From Alopecurus myosuroides (taxonomy: Eukaryota; Streptophyta; Magnoliopsida; Poales; Poaceae): a stretch of 64,000 nucleotides of DNA. Below the pieces are notes generated by a model. That model had not been told where the DNA came from, did not search any database, and saw nothing but the letters and a program-made list of their open reading frames with translations. Both the position numbers and the translations under genes were made by a program. This document shows, one piece after another, positions 10,712 through 22,739 of the stretch; within the stretch, counting starts at the first letter, position 1, and each line of letters starts with the position of its first letter. The stretch is taken from the NCBI GenBank assembly GCA_028641055.1, contig CM054063.1, positions 46,625,920 to 46,689,919 of the forward strand, read 5' to 3'.

Positions 10712-13700
10712 TCAAGCATCCGAGTCATCTTCACTGGAGGACTCTTCGGGAGTTTTCGGGATTGCCTCCTCCGGATAGGAGATGGAGACATTGACCATGG
10801 AAGCAATCTTGGTGGCGTGACCTTTGATCTCATCAAAGATGTTGGTCCGCTGGGCTTCCGTGTATCCTTGCGGGATGTCGGACGCCACGCGCCAAGATTT
10901 GGCAGAGGGGTAGTGCATGCGCATGAACCCTAGAGCCATGCACGCACCACCACGTGTCGCGGAGCGCAAGGTGGATTCCTTGGACTCCGCCACCTCCACG
11001 ATAGCTCTCGGAAGTTTCTCAACTTCCGAGAACTCCCCAGTCCTAGCGGGAAGTAACTTGTTGATAAGCAACATCCCCGCAGCCTTGAGCGCGGTGAAGA
11101 CCTTCCCAAAGGCTCGGATCTTTTCAATCCGAGTAAGAGATGGGTCATCTCCTGTTTTTTCAGAAAAATAACCAAAGTGTTATGGAAAAAGCAGAGAAAG
11201 ATTGTAAAACGTCAAAAGTCCGGTAAAAGTAGAATACTTACCGAGAATTTTATCCATCTCGGAGCCCTCCTCCAGGGGAAGGGTCAAGGCATTCTCCAGG
11301 TCCCGGATAGTTTCCTTATCCTTCTTAGCTTGGTTGGAGGCATTAGATTGAGCAATGCCAACAGCCAGCTGGCTGGCTTCTAGTTCCTTCTGAACCCTCA
11401 TAATTTCCTTATGAAGGTCCATGTTTTCCCGGCGGAGGTTCTCGGCATTGCCGGCATCTTCGGCAATTTGCTTGGCTCTCGCCAAAACAGCTGAAAAGCA
11501 AGTAAAATCCCGGGTTAGAACAACTCGGAAAAATACTTAGGAAAAGGCATAAAATTAAAACACAGAGAAATCACATACCTGTCGTTTCCTCCAGCTGACG
11601 CTGAGATGATGCCAACTCCGCCTCCTCAACATCAAGAATAGAGAGAAGGTTTCTAACCTCCTTATTTTTTACGGTAAGCTTGCCGAAAACTTCCAGGTTT
11701 ATGCTTTGAGCGGTTTGCTGAAACACGGAAAAGAAACAAAAAACTTAAGTTAGCAGTAGGCATAATAAGGATGAAAGCATTAAGTTAAAAGCATGCATTT
11801 GACTTATTGCTTGGGGGCTAGAGATATTACCTGGCTCATCTGCTGCAAACCTGACAAGTTATCGTTGAATTCTTTTACGTGTTCAGAAAAAAAGAATTGC
11901 AACATGGTGCAGGCCGTCTTGGATGACCTGACGAGGTGAAAACACGAAGTTATTTCGGAAAATTAGTCTGCCTTGTGGCCAAGGACGGATCAGGGGAGCA
12001 GGAGCGAAGAACTTCTTAGCTGTCGTACAAATGTATCCGAGATCGTCAAAAGGTTCCTCCTTTACCTGGAAGTCCTTGTCGAAAGTAGGAACGGGCTCCT
12101 CCTCAGGTGTGCGAGAAGGACCGCCCATTTCCGGCTTCGCCCTTTCCCTCGTATCCACATTGGATGCAATAGGCTGGCTGGCTGGCAAGGGTTGTTCCTT
12201 CGGTTTCGTGGACTTATCCTCCCTACCAAGAGTAACTGGAGTAGGAGGAGCTGCAGCTGGAGATGGCGCTCCCTTGCCAACAGTATCCTTGTGCTTTTTC
12301 AGTTTCTTTGATTTCAAAGAAGCTGGAGCAAGGCTAAAAGGGGGAAGGGATAAAGGAAAAATCCGAGAAGTGAATACCTCGAGGAATCAAAACAGCTTGT
12401 AAAACAAATCAGGCAAAAATATGAAATCCCCAGAAGAATACCTGGATGTGGCGATAGGAACTCCGTCAAGATTTATCACTTCCTCCGGGATTATTTGCCT
12501 CTTGCACTTCCGACCGCCATAAAAATTGGCATGTAACTCGTCGAGTTCGGCGTCAGACGCAAGATCTTTTTACGTAAGAGCATCGAACTACGGAAATGGC
12601 AAAAGATCCGACTAAGTTAGGGAAATCCGGGAAAGACAAAAAATCCAAGAGAATGCCCACCAGAGAAAATAAAATACCTCGGGAACCGGGTTTTCCTCGT
12701 GGTACATTCCCAAGATTTCCTCGTACTGATCGCGAGTAGCGATCAACTGGTTGACCCGCTTCTTGAAATCCCTCTTTGAAGTCCCTCTCATTTCGTCTTC
12801 CGGACCTTCGTATTTACAAAGAAGCCGGGGTCGGAGGGCAAGAGGTTGGATACGACGTCCGAACCAACACAAAATTGTGTCTGTTCCAGTCAAGGGAGGT
12901 TATGAGGAGGTAAGTTTGGCGATGCGCCGTTTGATCTTTAGCAAATCATCCGGCAAGGTTTGCACCGCTTCGACGGCCCAGCTGTCTTGAGGGGTAGCAG
13001 CGGAATTGACGAATGGAGGAACCCCGTTTTATTTTCCGGGAAATGGGATGTCTTGGTGATAAAAGAAAGAACGCGTCCAAAATTTGACGGATACTGCTGT
13101 TTTTATTTTTGGGTACCAATCTTCCCTGAATCTTTGCAGGGTGAAAGAAATAGTCCCGCAGGTTGGAAGAACACTCTCTGTAGGGTTTCGCTTCACTCCG
13201 AAGCAGTATTGCCAGAAGTCTAATCTAGGTGCTATTCCTAAATACCCCTCGAAAAGGGCTTGGAAGCCGGCTAAATATAGAATGGAGTTTGGTGGAAGAT
13301 TATTGGGCTGAATACCGTAATGATCGAGAATTTCGAGAAAAAAGGCCGAAGGCGGGAGTCCCAGACCTCTAGCGATATGAGAAGTTAGGAGAACGCGTTC
13401 CCCGGCTTTGGGAAAAGGCTCAGACTCTTCTTCCGGGCTCCGCCATTTTCCCTTCATGATTAACCCCTCTTTCTCCATTGTCGGAAGAAGAGAGGGAGGA
13501 ATACTGCTCAGGATCCAATTGCCGGCATTTTCCCCTTCGTCCTCAGCCCCGGCGGCGGCGGACGCAGCGGCAGACGCACGACAGCGAGTTCTTCTCTCAC
13601 GAGAAGTATCTTCTCCTCCCCCGTCTCGGGAGCGAGAGGCGGAGACGGCGCGAAGGAGGACGCAACCGGATTCGTGGCAGCGAGAGGCGGATCCTCGCTG

Positions 13701-13837
13701 GCCTGGCCGCTGGCGGTCTTTTCCGGCTCGTCGCCGGTGGCGCGGAGGGGCGAGTCCACCATGGGGTCCATGGTGTTGATGATTTCGTTGATCTCCGTCG
13801 CGACGGAGCGGTCCGGGGAAGCGTTCGGAGATGCCAT
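10712..13837 (-). pseudogene. Element A convergent (antisense) gene, PF04195-like, decayed
   Basis: This is the counterpart of the intact gene in element C at 46097-49029, on the strand opposite to gag-pol. The start (MASPNASPDRS) is at 13837. The conserved domain (GLGLPPSAFFLEILDHYGIQ ... FREDWYPKIKT) spans about 13400-13080. Later exons give the coiled-coil part (near 11720-11250) and the conserved C-terminal block (RGGACMALGFMRMHYPSAKS near 10970-10900), ending in an acidic tail. Splice borders match those of C, for example ttttag|CCTTGC near 12335. A frameshift near 13580, a TAA near 13030 and other stops disable it. Confidence 0.75.
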
Positions 13838-14178
13838 TCCCGGGCGGCGCGAGGAGAAATCCGTGCACTCCGGCGAGGTTTGCGAACGGCGCAGCTGCGA
13901 GCACGTGCTTGGGACCTTCTCTGCTCACAGTGGCTCGGGCGCTAATTCAATAAAAATCGCCTATTTTCAAATTGTGTTTGTTTGGGCCGAATCATGGGCT
14001 CGGGGAGCGACTAGGAAGCCTGCCCCCCCAGGTTCCAGAATAGCGCCGCTTAGCGCCACGGCGGCCCCAAAACGGCGGCGTTTTGGGCCCTGGGGGGCGC
14101 AACGACTGGAGATGCCCTAAGTGCTTGAGGCGTGAAGAACTGGGGAGTGGAAGGTTTGCCGGAGAGGATGGAGATGGC

Positions 14179-14188
14179 TATTTATAGC
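14179..14188 (-). promoter_or_regulatory. TATA box of the convergent gene (element A)
   Basis: On the minus strand the sequence reads ctataaatag, about 340 bases upstream of the start at 13837. The same box precedes the intact gene in element C (45951). Confidence 0.5.
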
Positions 14189-14576
14189 CGGAAATCCATC
14201 GCGATACGTGCTAATGGCTCTTTTGACCGTTGGATGATCAACGTGTGTCACTCGCCGGAAATTCCGGGAAATGAAACGACGGGTGATTATTGCTATCTCC
14301 TAGTTTCCCGCGAGAATCTGTCAGAGATACGTTTCAAGGTTTCACGCTCGAAACCCAAACGTCCCAGACGTCAGCATGATTAAAGCGCTGACGTATGAAG
14401 TTCCTTCTCCACGAAGGCTTGAGGAAGAAAAGCTGGATTTTCCGAAATCCGAGTTTCTCGTTATAGCATGGATTAAAGGAAAAGAAGAATCAAGACAGAA
14501 AGCCAGCATTTCTCGGAAAGAATGCAAATCTGACGAAAGACGGCAAATCAAAGTCTTAATCCTTCTTGGGGGCTAC

Positions 14577-15121
14577 TGTCGGATATATACCAATTAGGGG
14601 TATATCAGATAGTGGTCTAAAGTGCCAGATTACCAGGGTGGCCTAAATGGTAATGGATCATGGTCTATTGGGCGGCCCAGTAAGCTGACGCACGGAAGCC
14701 GGATTCTAGAAGAACCCGGATCACGGCCCACGTGATACGGCTTGGAGTAGAAGGCGGATTCCTTGCTTTCCAAGTTAACACATACCGTAGTCTTCTAGGT
14801 TTCCTTTTCTGTAAGCCCTAACCCGGCTATTATATAAAGCCAGACGGGAGATAAGAAAGATAGACAAGAAGCTAGAGGCTAACTCGCCGAGAGGTGGATC
14901 CTTGTCGAGTAGCTAAACCTAAACCTCACATTGTACTCTGTTTACTCCAGGCTTTAGTCCTGAATAGTGAGATTGCAGGAGTAGGAACGCTGCTGTACTG
15001 CGACATACTGAACCTGGGTAAAACCCTGTGTCATTGTTCATCAAACGATCACGTCCCCCCACTTCTCTATCGATAGTCTCATGGCACCCCCGTCTATGAA
15101 TTCTACTACGATGTCTCGACA
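14577..15121 (+). repeat. 3' LTR of element A (545 bp)
   Basis: It starts TGTCGGATATATACC directly after the purine-rich cttgggggctac and ends GATGTCTCGACA. A TATA-like tattatataaagcc lies near 14828. The LTR matches, in either orientation, those at 43639, 44441, 44999 and 54293 in this window. Confidence 0.9.
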
Positions 15122-17503
15122 TTCGTATAAATTCACAGAAAAATCGAAACTACCTGAAAATTTTGTGCATGATCCTCAACTATTTCCTAAACTTTTTCTA
15201 GTTCTTAGTTTTCTGATCTGAGCAACGTAAGTGCCTCGAATTGTTTTTCTTTACAGATTGTTTTGGTTTTGACAGATTCTGCCTTTTTTCTTTGCATTCT
15301 CTCTTTTACTATGTTGAGTGGATTTCTTTGCTCCACAAAACATCAGTGGCTACAGATAATGTTTAGAAAGTATTGGTAACTCTTGTGTCCAAGGAGAAAA
15401 TGTGAGTTTTTGACTATGCACTAACCCTCTAATGAGAATTACTTCGAGTTTGGTGTGAAGAAAGTTTTCAAGGGTCAAGAGAAGAGGATGATATAATTTG
15501 ATCAAGAAGAGTGAAGAGACTAAGCTTGAGGGTTCCCCCATGGTTCATCCCAGCAAATTCTAAGAAGGCTCAAGCGTCTAAGCTTGGGGATTCCCAAGGC
15601 ATCCCCTTCTTCATCAGCAACTTATCAGGTAACTTCTAGTGAAACTATATTTTTATTTGGTGACATCATATGCACTTTACTTGGAGCGTCTGTTTGTTTT
15701 TGTTTTGTTTTGTTTTATTTTCCTTGATGCAATAAACTTAGTTCAAACCCAGCATTCTTGTGTGGGAGAGAGACACGCTCCGCTTTTTCATATGAATACT
15801 CGTATTCCTCATTTATCATACTCGTATTTTTCGTTTTTCATTTAGTTGCTGCAAATCCTTTTAGCTCTCTTTTTTCATGCATGTCTTATTTAGAGCTTTT
15901 AGTTCTATTAGAGTAGTAGTACTATCTTGTTTCATTCATAAATCATTTGGAGAGTTTTTGTTTAAATAAAGTATTTGGTGTTGGAAAACAATAAAATATT
16001 TCATGCTTATAACGGTGCAAAAAGAAACTTGTTTAGACTATGGCTAGACTTTATCTTGTGATGTTAGATGTTATTTTAATTCTATGCTTAGTAGTTATTG
16101 ATGTAGCATGACTTGTCTCAAATATCTGAGAGTGCTTAATGTGTCATTGAAAGAATCATGAGTCGTTTTTATCATATCGAAGCATAATATTGTGGTATTC
16201 TCCTTCAATGCTTTATTTGATTAACTTGGCGTAAGCTTACACCATGTTATGACTAGAAACCAGTCACCTCTAGCCTCTATGATCATTTATTTTTTTGACT
16301 TGTAATATCATTTATGCTTTGATTAATAATGTTTTATCGCTATGCATGATTATGGCCATTATTGCTCTCTTAATTTCTCGCTCCTAGTCTTTTGCTAGTC
16401 TCCACCTATACAAAGTATGATCTCTACTCGTGCATCCAACTCCCAAAACCAAAGTTTTCCAAATGTGCCCATTATACCTACCTATATGTGGTATTTAACC
16501 GCCACTCCAAAGTAAATTTCTCATGTGCTACCTTTAAAACATTCAAAATTATACTTGTTTTGTGTTCTTGTTTTAGCTCATGAGGGAGTAAGTAGACGAT
16601 CTTTATTTCACTTGTTAATTGGAGTTTACACACCTGGACTAGTGGCACATCCGCTTATCCATATTGATAGAAGAGCTAGCAACGGGGTGCCCAGCCCCAA
16701 ACTTGGTTACTATAAATTCTCTTCACTCTTTTTGCCCCTGATTTATTAGTTAAAGCATAATTGTGTAAACAAAAGAGAAGATGGATGATCTACCGATCCC
16801 AGTAGAAAGAACGTACTTCAATGGGAGCCGCTCTTGTAATGTATAGTTAACTTGTGATGTACTGTATTGTTTATTTACTATTTGTTGACATAGACATACA
16901 CCTCTCTTAAAAAATATTTTCAATACCTCTGTTTAATAAAATAAAAGCTCTATCACATGAGTTAATCCATGCTTCCCTATGCGAAGGGCCTTTCTTTTAG
17001 TTTTATGTTGAGTCGTCATCTTCTAACTTTATGCACAATTAAGAGAGCATAGTTGTCATTCTGAGTATAATGTCCATCAGTCCCAAAGATTATTATTGAT
17101 TGCTTCATGATATGTTATTACTTGCTCTCAAATTATTTGTTTCTAGTCACCACTTGAACTTTGAAGGTGTCCTGGCATTTATGTTTTTCTCTCACTTATA
17201 AGGACAAGCGAAATACCACTTTGCTATGTTGCCTTTATGATCGAAACAAACATATAACTTTCAAGTGCATTATTATTCATGACCTTTTGTTTGTGTTACT
17301 TTTCATGTTGCAACATAATTGCTAAGTTTCATTGTTAGAATTATATCTATCATGCCTATGTTTAGAGTACTATGATCTCATCTTACAAATGCTTTTACAA
17401 ATATGATGATCAAGATTATATTGGTAGCATGTCATATCAGAAATTATTCTATTTTTATCGTTTTACCTAATCGAGGACAAGTAGAACTAAGCTTGGGGAT
17501 GCT
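15122..17503 (+). mobile_element. 3' non-coding part of an Athila-like Gypsy element
   Basis: No reading frame of note. The stretch holds the repeated phrase 'taagcttgggg' (15588, 17489) and ends in a polypurine-like aagcttggggatgc just before an LTR start. I recognise the text style as the long 3' region of a Gypsy family that is abundant in cool-season grasses, Athila-like by its LTR and tract. The family name is not assigned. Element A lies against its left side, so the coding part is outside the window or lost. Confidence 0.65.
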
Positions 17504-18935
17504 TGATACGTCTCAAACTTATCTATAATTTTGGATGCTCCATGTTGTTTTCATGACATTTTCTACATGTTTTCTATACACTTTACATCATTTTTATGGA
17601 TTTCCTGGGACTAACATATTAACAAGAAGCCACAGCGCCAGAACATGTTTTCTGTTGTTTTTTGTTTCAGAAAAGTTGTTCTGGAAATATTCTCGGAATT
17701 GGACAAAACAAAATCCCAGGTCTTATTTTTCTGTCACGTACACGGAGTCTGCAGGAGACCCGGAGGGGGGCCACAGGGTGGCCACACCATAGGGCGGCGC
17801 GACCCACCCCCTGGCTGCACCACCAGGTGGTGTGGGCCCCTCGGGCGCCCACCGACATCGCCCTTTCGCTTATTTATACTTCTTCTTAGGGAAAACCCTA
17901 AATACTCAAGCCTCCATCCACGAAAAGTTCTGTAGCCGATGTTATCGTCAACTCTAGTTCGGGAGGGTTCTGAAGCTCTCCGTGGCACCCTGTCTGGAGG
18001 GGAAATCATCACCGGAGGGCTCTACATCACCATGCTTGCCTCCGGAGTGATGTGTGAGTAGTTCATCCTTGGACTACGGGTCCATAACAGTATCTAGATG
18101 GTTGTCTTCTCCTCTTTATGCCACCATGTTTAGATCGTGTGAGCTGCCTAACATGATCAAGATCATCTATCTGTAATGCTACATGTTGTGTTTGCTGGAA
18201 TCCGATGAATATTGAATGATATGTCAAGTTGATTAGCAATCTATCTTTTATATGTTATTTTTGATCTTGCATGCTCTCCGTTACTATTAGAAGCTCTGGT
18301 CAAGTTGATGCTTGTAACTCCAAGAGGGAGTATTATGCTCGATAGTGGGTTCATGCCTCCTTTTCAACTGTGCTCGAGTGACACAAACGTGATGGGTGGG
18401 GGATGTGTTGTTGCCATTAGGGAGAAAACAACAATGCTTTGTCTAAGGATAATTTTATTGTTTACATTACGCACTTTACTTAATGCAATAATCTGTTGCT
18501 TGCAACTTAATACCCACAGTATGCTTGGATTACGTTCTGAGGGTGGATTATTAGTAATCGATGCAGCTGGATAGCGGTCTATGAATCATGTTATAATGCC
18601 AGCATGAATCTCATAGTAACCATCATGTCTTTCATATGCACTAGGGTGCAGCCTTTATCTCTGTCAATTGCCGAGCTGCAATCTTTTTACCCAACATGTT
18701 ATCTATCTCTTTTTGAGAGACACCAGTAGTGAACTGTGGACCCCGATCCATTCTTTTACACTGTTAATACAACCACTTCAAACATTGTTTTCCTGTCATT
18801 CACTGCAATCATACATTATTTTCCACATTATACATCTAATCCTTTGTGTTAGCAAAACCAGTGAGATTGAAAACCTCACTGTTTTGTTGGGGCAAAGTAT
18901 CTTGGTTGTGTTGTGTGCATATTCCACGTTGCTGC
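17504..18935 (+). repeat. Athila-like 3' LTR, left portion
   Basis: It begins TGATACGTCTC after the purine tract. A TATA-like tatttatacttc lies near 17870, followed by a gaaaaccctaa leader-like segment. The LTR is interrupted at 18935 by the Copia element. After removal of that element and one copy of the gctgc duplication, it continues at 30610 and ends near 30780 in acgtcatca, an imperfect inverted match to its start. Confidence 0.7.
18931..18935 (+). repeat. Left target-site duplication (gctgc) of the Copia element
   Basis: Five bases immediately left of TGAAAGCTC, repeated exactly at 30605-30609 directly right of the 3' LTR. Confidence 0.9.
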
Positions 18936-20167
18936 TGAAAGCTCATGTCTCCTCTAATGATTTCGGTGATGATAACAACACAGGTTATTCTACTAACATC
19001 GTGTTTAAGGTTCACAGCTCGGATTATATTTTTGATCAAGAACAACAGAAATCCATAGGAAAAGACTCATGTAGAAAACTCCAGAAAACTCAAGATCAAC
19101 TGGGATTATTTAGGCCGGAATTTTTAGGACGCGAGCATGAATTTCCGGTGCCTAAAGGGCGGAATTTCCGGGCTTGACCCCGAAAATTTCTGGCCTGCTT
19201 AAAGACCAGCTGCCAAGGAAGGAAGCATTCCATCTGCCCGCTCTCTCGTGCCAGGGCGGAAATTTCCGCGGGAAATGGCCCTTTTTTCCCACTAATGTGT
19301 CAAGTCGTCGCTTCCCGCTCTCTGGAATGGGGGCGGAAATTTCCGGCCCCCGGAGATTTGGAAATATCCAGCCCTTCGCCCGGAAATTTTCAGTACTTAT
19401 ACCAGAATATTTCGACCCCGGAAGATAGCAACGGGTAGAATTCGGAGGAGGCTATAAATAGCTTCCTTCTTCCTCTAGACAGCTAGCTCGTCCATTCCTC
19501 TCTCTCTCCTCCATAGATCCAAAGCTTAAAACTCCTAGATCTCCCTCCTCAACCAACAAAACTCTGCCCTTCGAGGATTTGGTAGAGGAGACCTAGATCT
19601 ACATATTCATCGAGCCAAAAATCGATCTCCCCCACTTTCCCCTTAGGTATCATGTAAATCTCTTGGTTGCCTTGTCATCCTAGAGAAACCCTAGTGCTTG
19701 TAGCTTCCACCTTGTTTTAAGAAGCTTCTGATTGTTGAAAGACTCCATCCAACTTGTGGAGTAGCCTCAACCTTGTGTAAAGGTTTGGTCGACGCCTTCA
19801 AGTCGACCTCATAGTGGAATGAGAGTCTCCCTCACCGAAGAATCTCAAGGAGAATAAGGTGTGCACATCCGTGCAATTGAGGAGCGCCTAGGTGGCTTCC
19901 CACCTCTCCAACGTAGACGTACTTCTCTTGATAAAGAACTACGGGAAACATATCCTTGTCTCCTTGTTTACACTTGTGGTTATTTTGTACTTTACATATT
20001 TCTTCTGTTGTGTACTTGTTTTCTATCACTTAGGATGTTCATCTAGTTGCACATCTAGATAATCATGTCTTTTACTTGCTAAGCATAATTAAAACGTGAA
20101 AAAGATTAAAATTTGTAGGTCGCTTATTCACCCCCCCCCCCCTCTAGTTGACCATGTTGCACTTTGA
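18936..20167 (+). repeat. 5' LTR of the Copia element
   Basis: It starts TGAAAGCTCATGTC and ends gcactttga, where the 3' LTR has gcactttca. The promoter part (19110-19440) is crowded with GGAAATTTCC-type words and is followed by TATAAATA at 19453-19460. A 12-base C run at 20131-20142 differs in the other LTR. Confidence 0.9.
19453..19460 (+). promoter_or_regulatory. TATA box of the Copia 5' LTR
   Basis: TATAAATA lies in ggaggctataaatagc downstream of the GGAAATTTCC-type cluster. The 3' LTR has the same box near 29900. Confidence 0.6.
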
Positions 20168-20168
20168 A

Positions 20169-20186
20169 TTGGTACCAGAGCCTCGG
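20169..20186 (+). other. Primer binding site of the Copia element
   Basis: ttggtaccagagcctcgg resembles the complement of the initiator methionine tRNA 3' end (TGGTATCAGAGC) used by most plant Copia elements. It lies one base after the LTR. Confidence 0.8.
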
Positions 20187-20219
20187 CTCTTTTATCGGGC
20201 TTAACCGCCTAAGAGTACA

Positions 20220-21560
20220 ATGGTCAATGGAGATGGCCCCGACGCTTCTACGGAAGAGATCTCCAAAATGGCTCACACTATAGCTAACCTAAAAATGACG
20301 GTTGGAACAATCCAAACCCAATTGACTAAGGTTAGCTCTAGTGTTGGTTAGGAGGTCTCTAGCATTAAGAACATGTTGGAGGTCATGTTGGGTAAGTCTA
20401 AGGGGACCGAGGAATCTCCCCATGTTTTAGATACGGAACATTCAGCTAGCGATGTTATCCTGGACACAGCCGAAACGAAAATAAACATTGCAAAATACAA
20501 GGCGGAAGCCGCCCAAAAGGCTAAGGTAAGGGGAAATTCCGGTGGCTCCAAGTCTCAAACGGCTAATGGCTCGAGGAGTAACTCACAAGTTCCACCACCT
20601 TCCAATTATGACTCAATCCACCCCATTATCCAAATGCCACACATTTTTAATGTTGGACTTCCTCCCATCCTTAACACTAATGAATTTTCTTCTTGGAAGT
20701 TTGAAATGGAGTCTTACATATCTGGGTCGTGCACCGCCTTGTGGAGAAGTGTGGTTCATGGGTTTCATCCCCATCATGCAACCTGAATCCAAGGGAAGAC
20801 ATTGAATCACAACTCAACAAGACCGCCCTCAACATCATCCAAGAGGCTCTTCCACGGGAACATCTCACTCATATTCGAGGTTGCAAGACCGCCAAGGAGG
20901 CTTGGGATAGTCTCAACACTTTGTTTGAAGGAAATGAGAGCATCCAATCCTTCAAGTATGATGTTGCTCTCGACAAGGCCGAAAACTTTGTTATGCAAGA
21001 GGATGAGGCTTCGGAAGAGCTCTAAAGAAGAACCGTCACTCTTGCAAATCAATTGAGAGATTTTGGAAAACAGGATATCACCGATGAACGGATCGAGGAA
21101 ATTTGTCAAGGCGATCACCCCTTTCGAGAAGAACCTTGCCACGAGCATTCGTGCAAGAGCGGACTATAGTACTATCAACTCCATTTGTGTTCTTAGTGAG
21201 TTCATTGCAATATCACTATCTCACAAAAGTGTCGATGACGCTCTAGCTTGCTCAGGAGGCTTGGGAAAGATGCCCAATCTAGCATTAAAGTCAAAAGCAA
21301 TTGCTCGAGTAGAGGAAGTTGAGAAGTATGATGAGGAGGAGGAGGACTATGAGGACATGTACAAGGGTGCTGACAAGTGCATTTCCCTTTCTATGCATGG
21401 CTATTGGAAGAGATGGGAAGCTCATAAAGCCGGTGCTCCAAAACCCCCAAGAAACAAGAACTACAAGAAGAAGGGGGAGCGGCCAAGGATGTGCTAAAAT
21501 TGTGGAAGTGCAAACCACTTTGTCAAGGAGTGTCATTTTGAGCCAAGAGAGGAAAATGAA
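20220..21560 (+). pseudogene. Copia gag
   Basis: The likely start is ATG at 20220 (MVNGDGPDASTEE). A first stop follows after GTTGGT near 20349. The UBN2/Retrotran_gag_2-type core is seen in TNEFSSWKFEMESYI (near 20677-20720), CKTAKEAWDSLNTLFEG (near 20882) and the following helical region. A CCHC knuckle (C-x2-C-GSAN-H-FVKE-C) at 21490-21531 has a stop between its first two cysteines. Frameshifts and stops near 20783, 21023 and 21165 disable it. Confidence 0.8.
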
Positions 21561-21989
21561 GGCAAGCTTGTTCGCAAAGATAAGACCAAGGCTCCACAAA
21601 ACAAGAACTACACAAGAAGAGTCCCAAGAGCTCTTTACGTTCAACAAGGGGCCGTGTTGGAAACGTACATCTCCGGAGATGAAGGAGGAGATGAAGTGGC
21701 ACGTTGCCATAGCTACTTGTTCCTCTTCATCGGTCTCTCTATTTGAATCCCCCAATGAGAACGCGCCTATCCGACCTACATGTCTCATGGTAAAAGCCTC
21801 TTTGGTAATCTCTTCCAACTCCAAAACTATTGTCACTAACCCTCCCTCATTATTGGATTGTGTTGAGAACAATTGTAAAGATGATGATGAGGAAAAAGAG
21901 TTAAGAATGTGGTTGGGTAGCCTTAAGGGTGAAACTAAAGAAAAGGTAAATGCGCTTTTAAGGAAACTTGATGATGCTAACTCTCTTGT

Positions 21990-22728
21990 AGATGAATAGG
22001 AAGAAATCGTCATGACCTTGGAAAGCTTTGGAGGTCAATCTAGCAATGACAAAGAGCTTGAAAAGGCTCTTGAAAATGAGCGCTCCATTAGAGCCTCTCT
22101 TGAGGAGAAACTGTCTACTCTCAAAGAGACTTATGCTATAAGTGTCTCCAAACTTAGGAAGGATAATGAACAATCTGTTTCTCTTGTTAAAACCCTTGAA
22201 AATGAAAAGTTGGAGCTAGGAATTTCTCACGAGGAACTTGTTGTTCTTCATGGAAAGCTAGAAAAGGAGTTAATGTCTCTCAAAGAAATTCATGACAAAT
22301 TAACCAAGTCTCGTGACAATCTTCTAGCTCAACAAACTAATAAGAAATTCATGTCTTCTCCAAATACTAATGTTGTTATCTCGCCTAGCAATTATTGTGT
22401 TGAAACTAATCTTGTAGGAGGTGAGAAAACTCTTGATAAGGTGCTAAACTCTCAAAGAGTCAAGAATGGAAAAGAGGGACTCGGCTATGTGGCTAAGTCG
22501 AGAAAGAAGAACAACAAGAAGAAGAATGTCGCCTCTCCTTCACAAAAGACCACCTTTGTGAAAGAAGGGGAGGTGATCAAAGAGAAGGAGACCAACACCA
22601 TTGTGGGTGGTGAAACCTCTAGGGTGAGCGCCACTCACAATGACTTTGCAGGAAAATATAACCCATCTTATGTTCTTATGAAATCTAGAGATGGACATGT
22701 TTATGCTAAATATGTTAGTACTTCTTAG
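21990..22728 (+). pseudogene. Copia gag-pol linker with predicted coiled coil
   Basis: A 238-codon open stretch rich in Glu, Lys, Leu and Ser (repeating patterns such as LEKALENERSIRASLEEK) predicts a long coiled coil, followed by a lysine-rich segment (SRKKNNKKKNV). The position between the gag knuckle and the protease is typical of long SIRE-type polyproteins. No enzyme domain is seen. Confidence 0.6.
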
Positions 22729-22739
22729 ACCTAAATCAA

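Larger units (their letters stand above)
3926..15121 (+). mobile_element. Element A: Tat-clade Ty3/Gypsy retrotransposon, 5' part lost, decayed
   Basis: The element carries gag, protease, reverse transcriptase, two RNase H domains and integrase on the plus strand, a convergent gene on the minus strand, a polypurine-like tract (cttgggggctac) and a 3' LTR. The order and the extra RNase H-like domain with the SNNVAEYEALL motif fit the Tat clade. The 5' LTR and the start of gag are missing because an insertion ends at 3925. Many stops and frameshifts show that it is an old copy. It is closely related to elements C, D and E on the right side of this window, which help to locate lesions. Confidence 0.85.

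Noticed and set aside
13478..13945. 155-codon plus-strand open frame
   Set aside because: Shadow of the first exon of the convergent gene on the minus strand.
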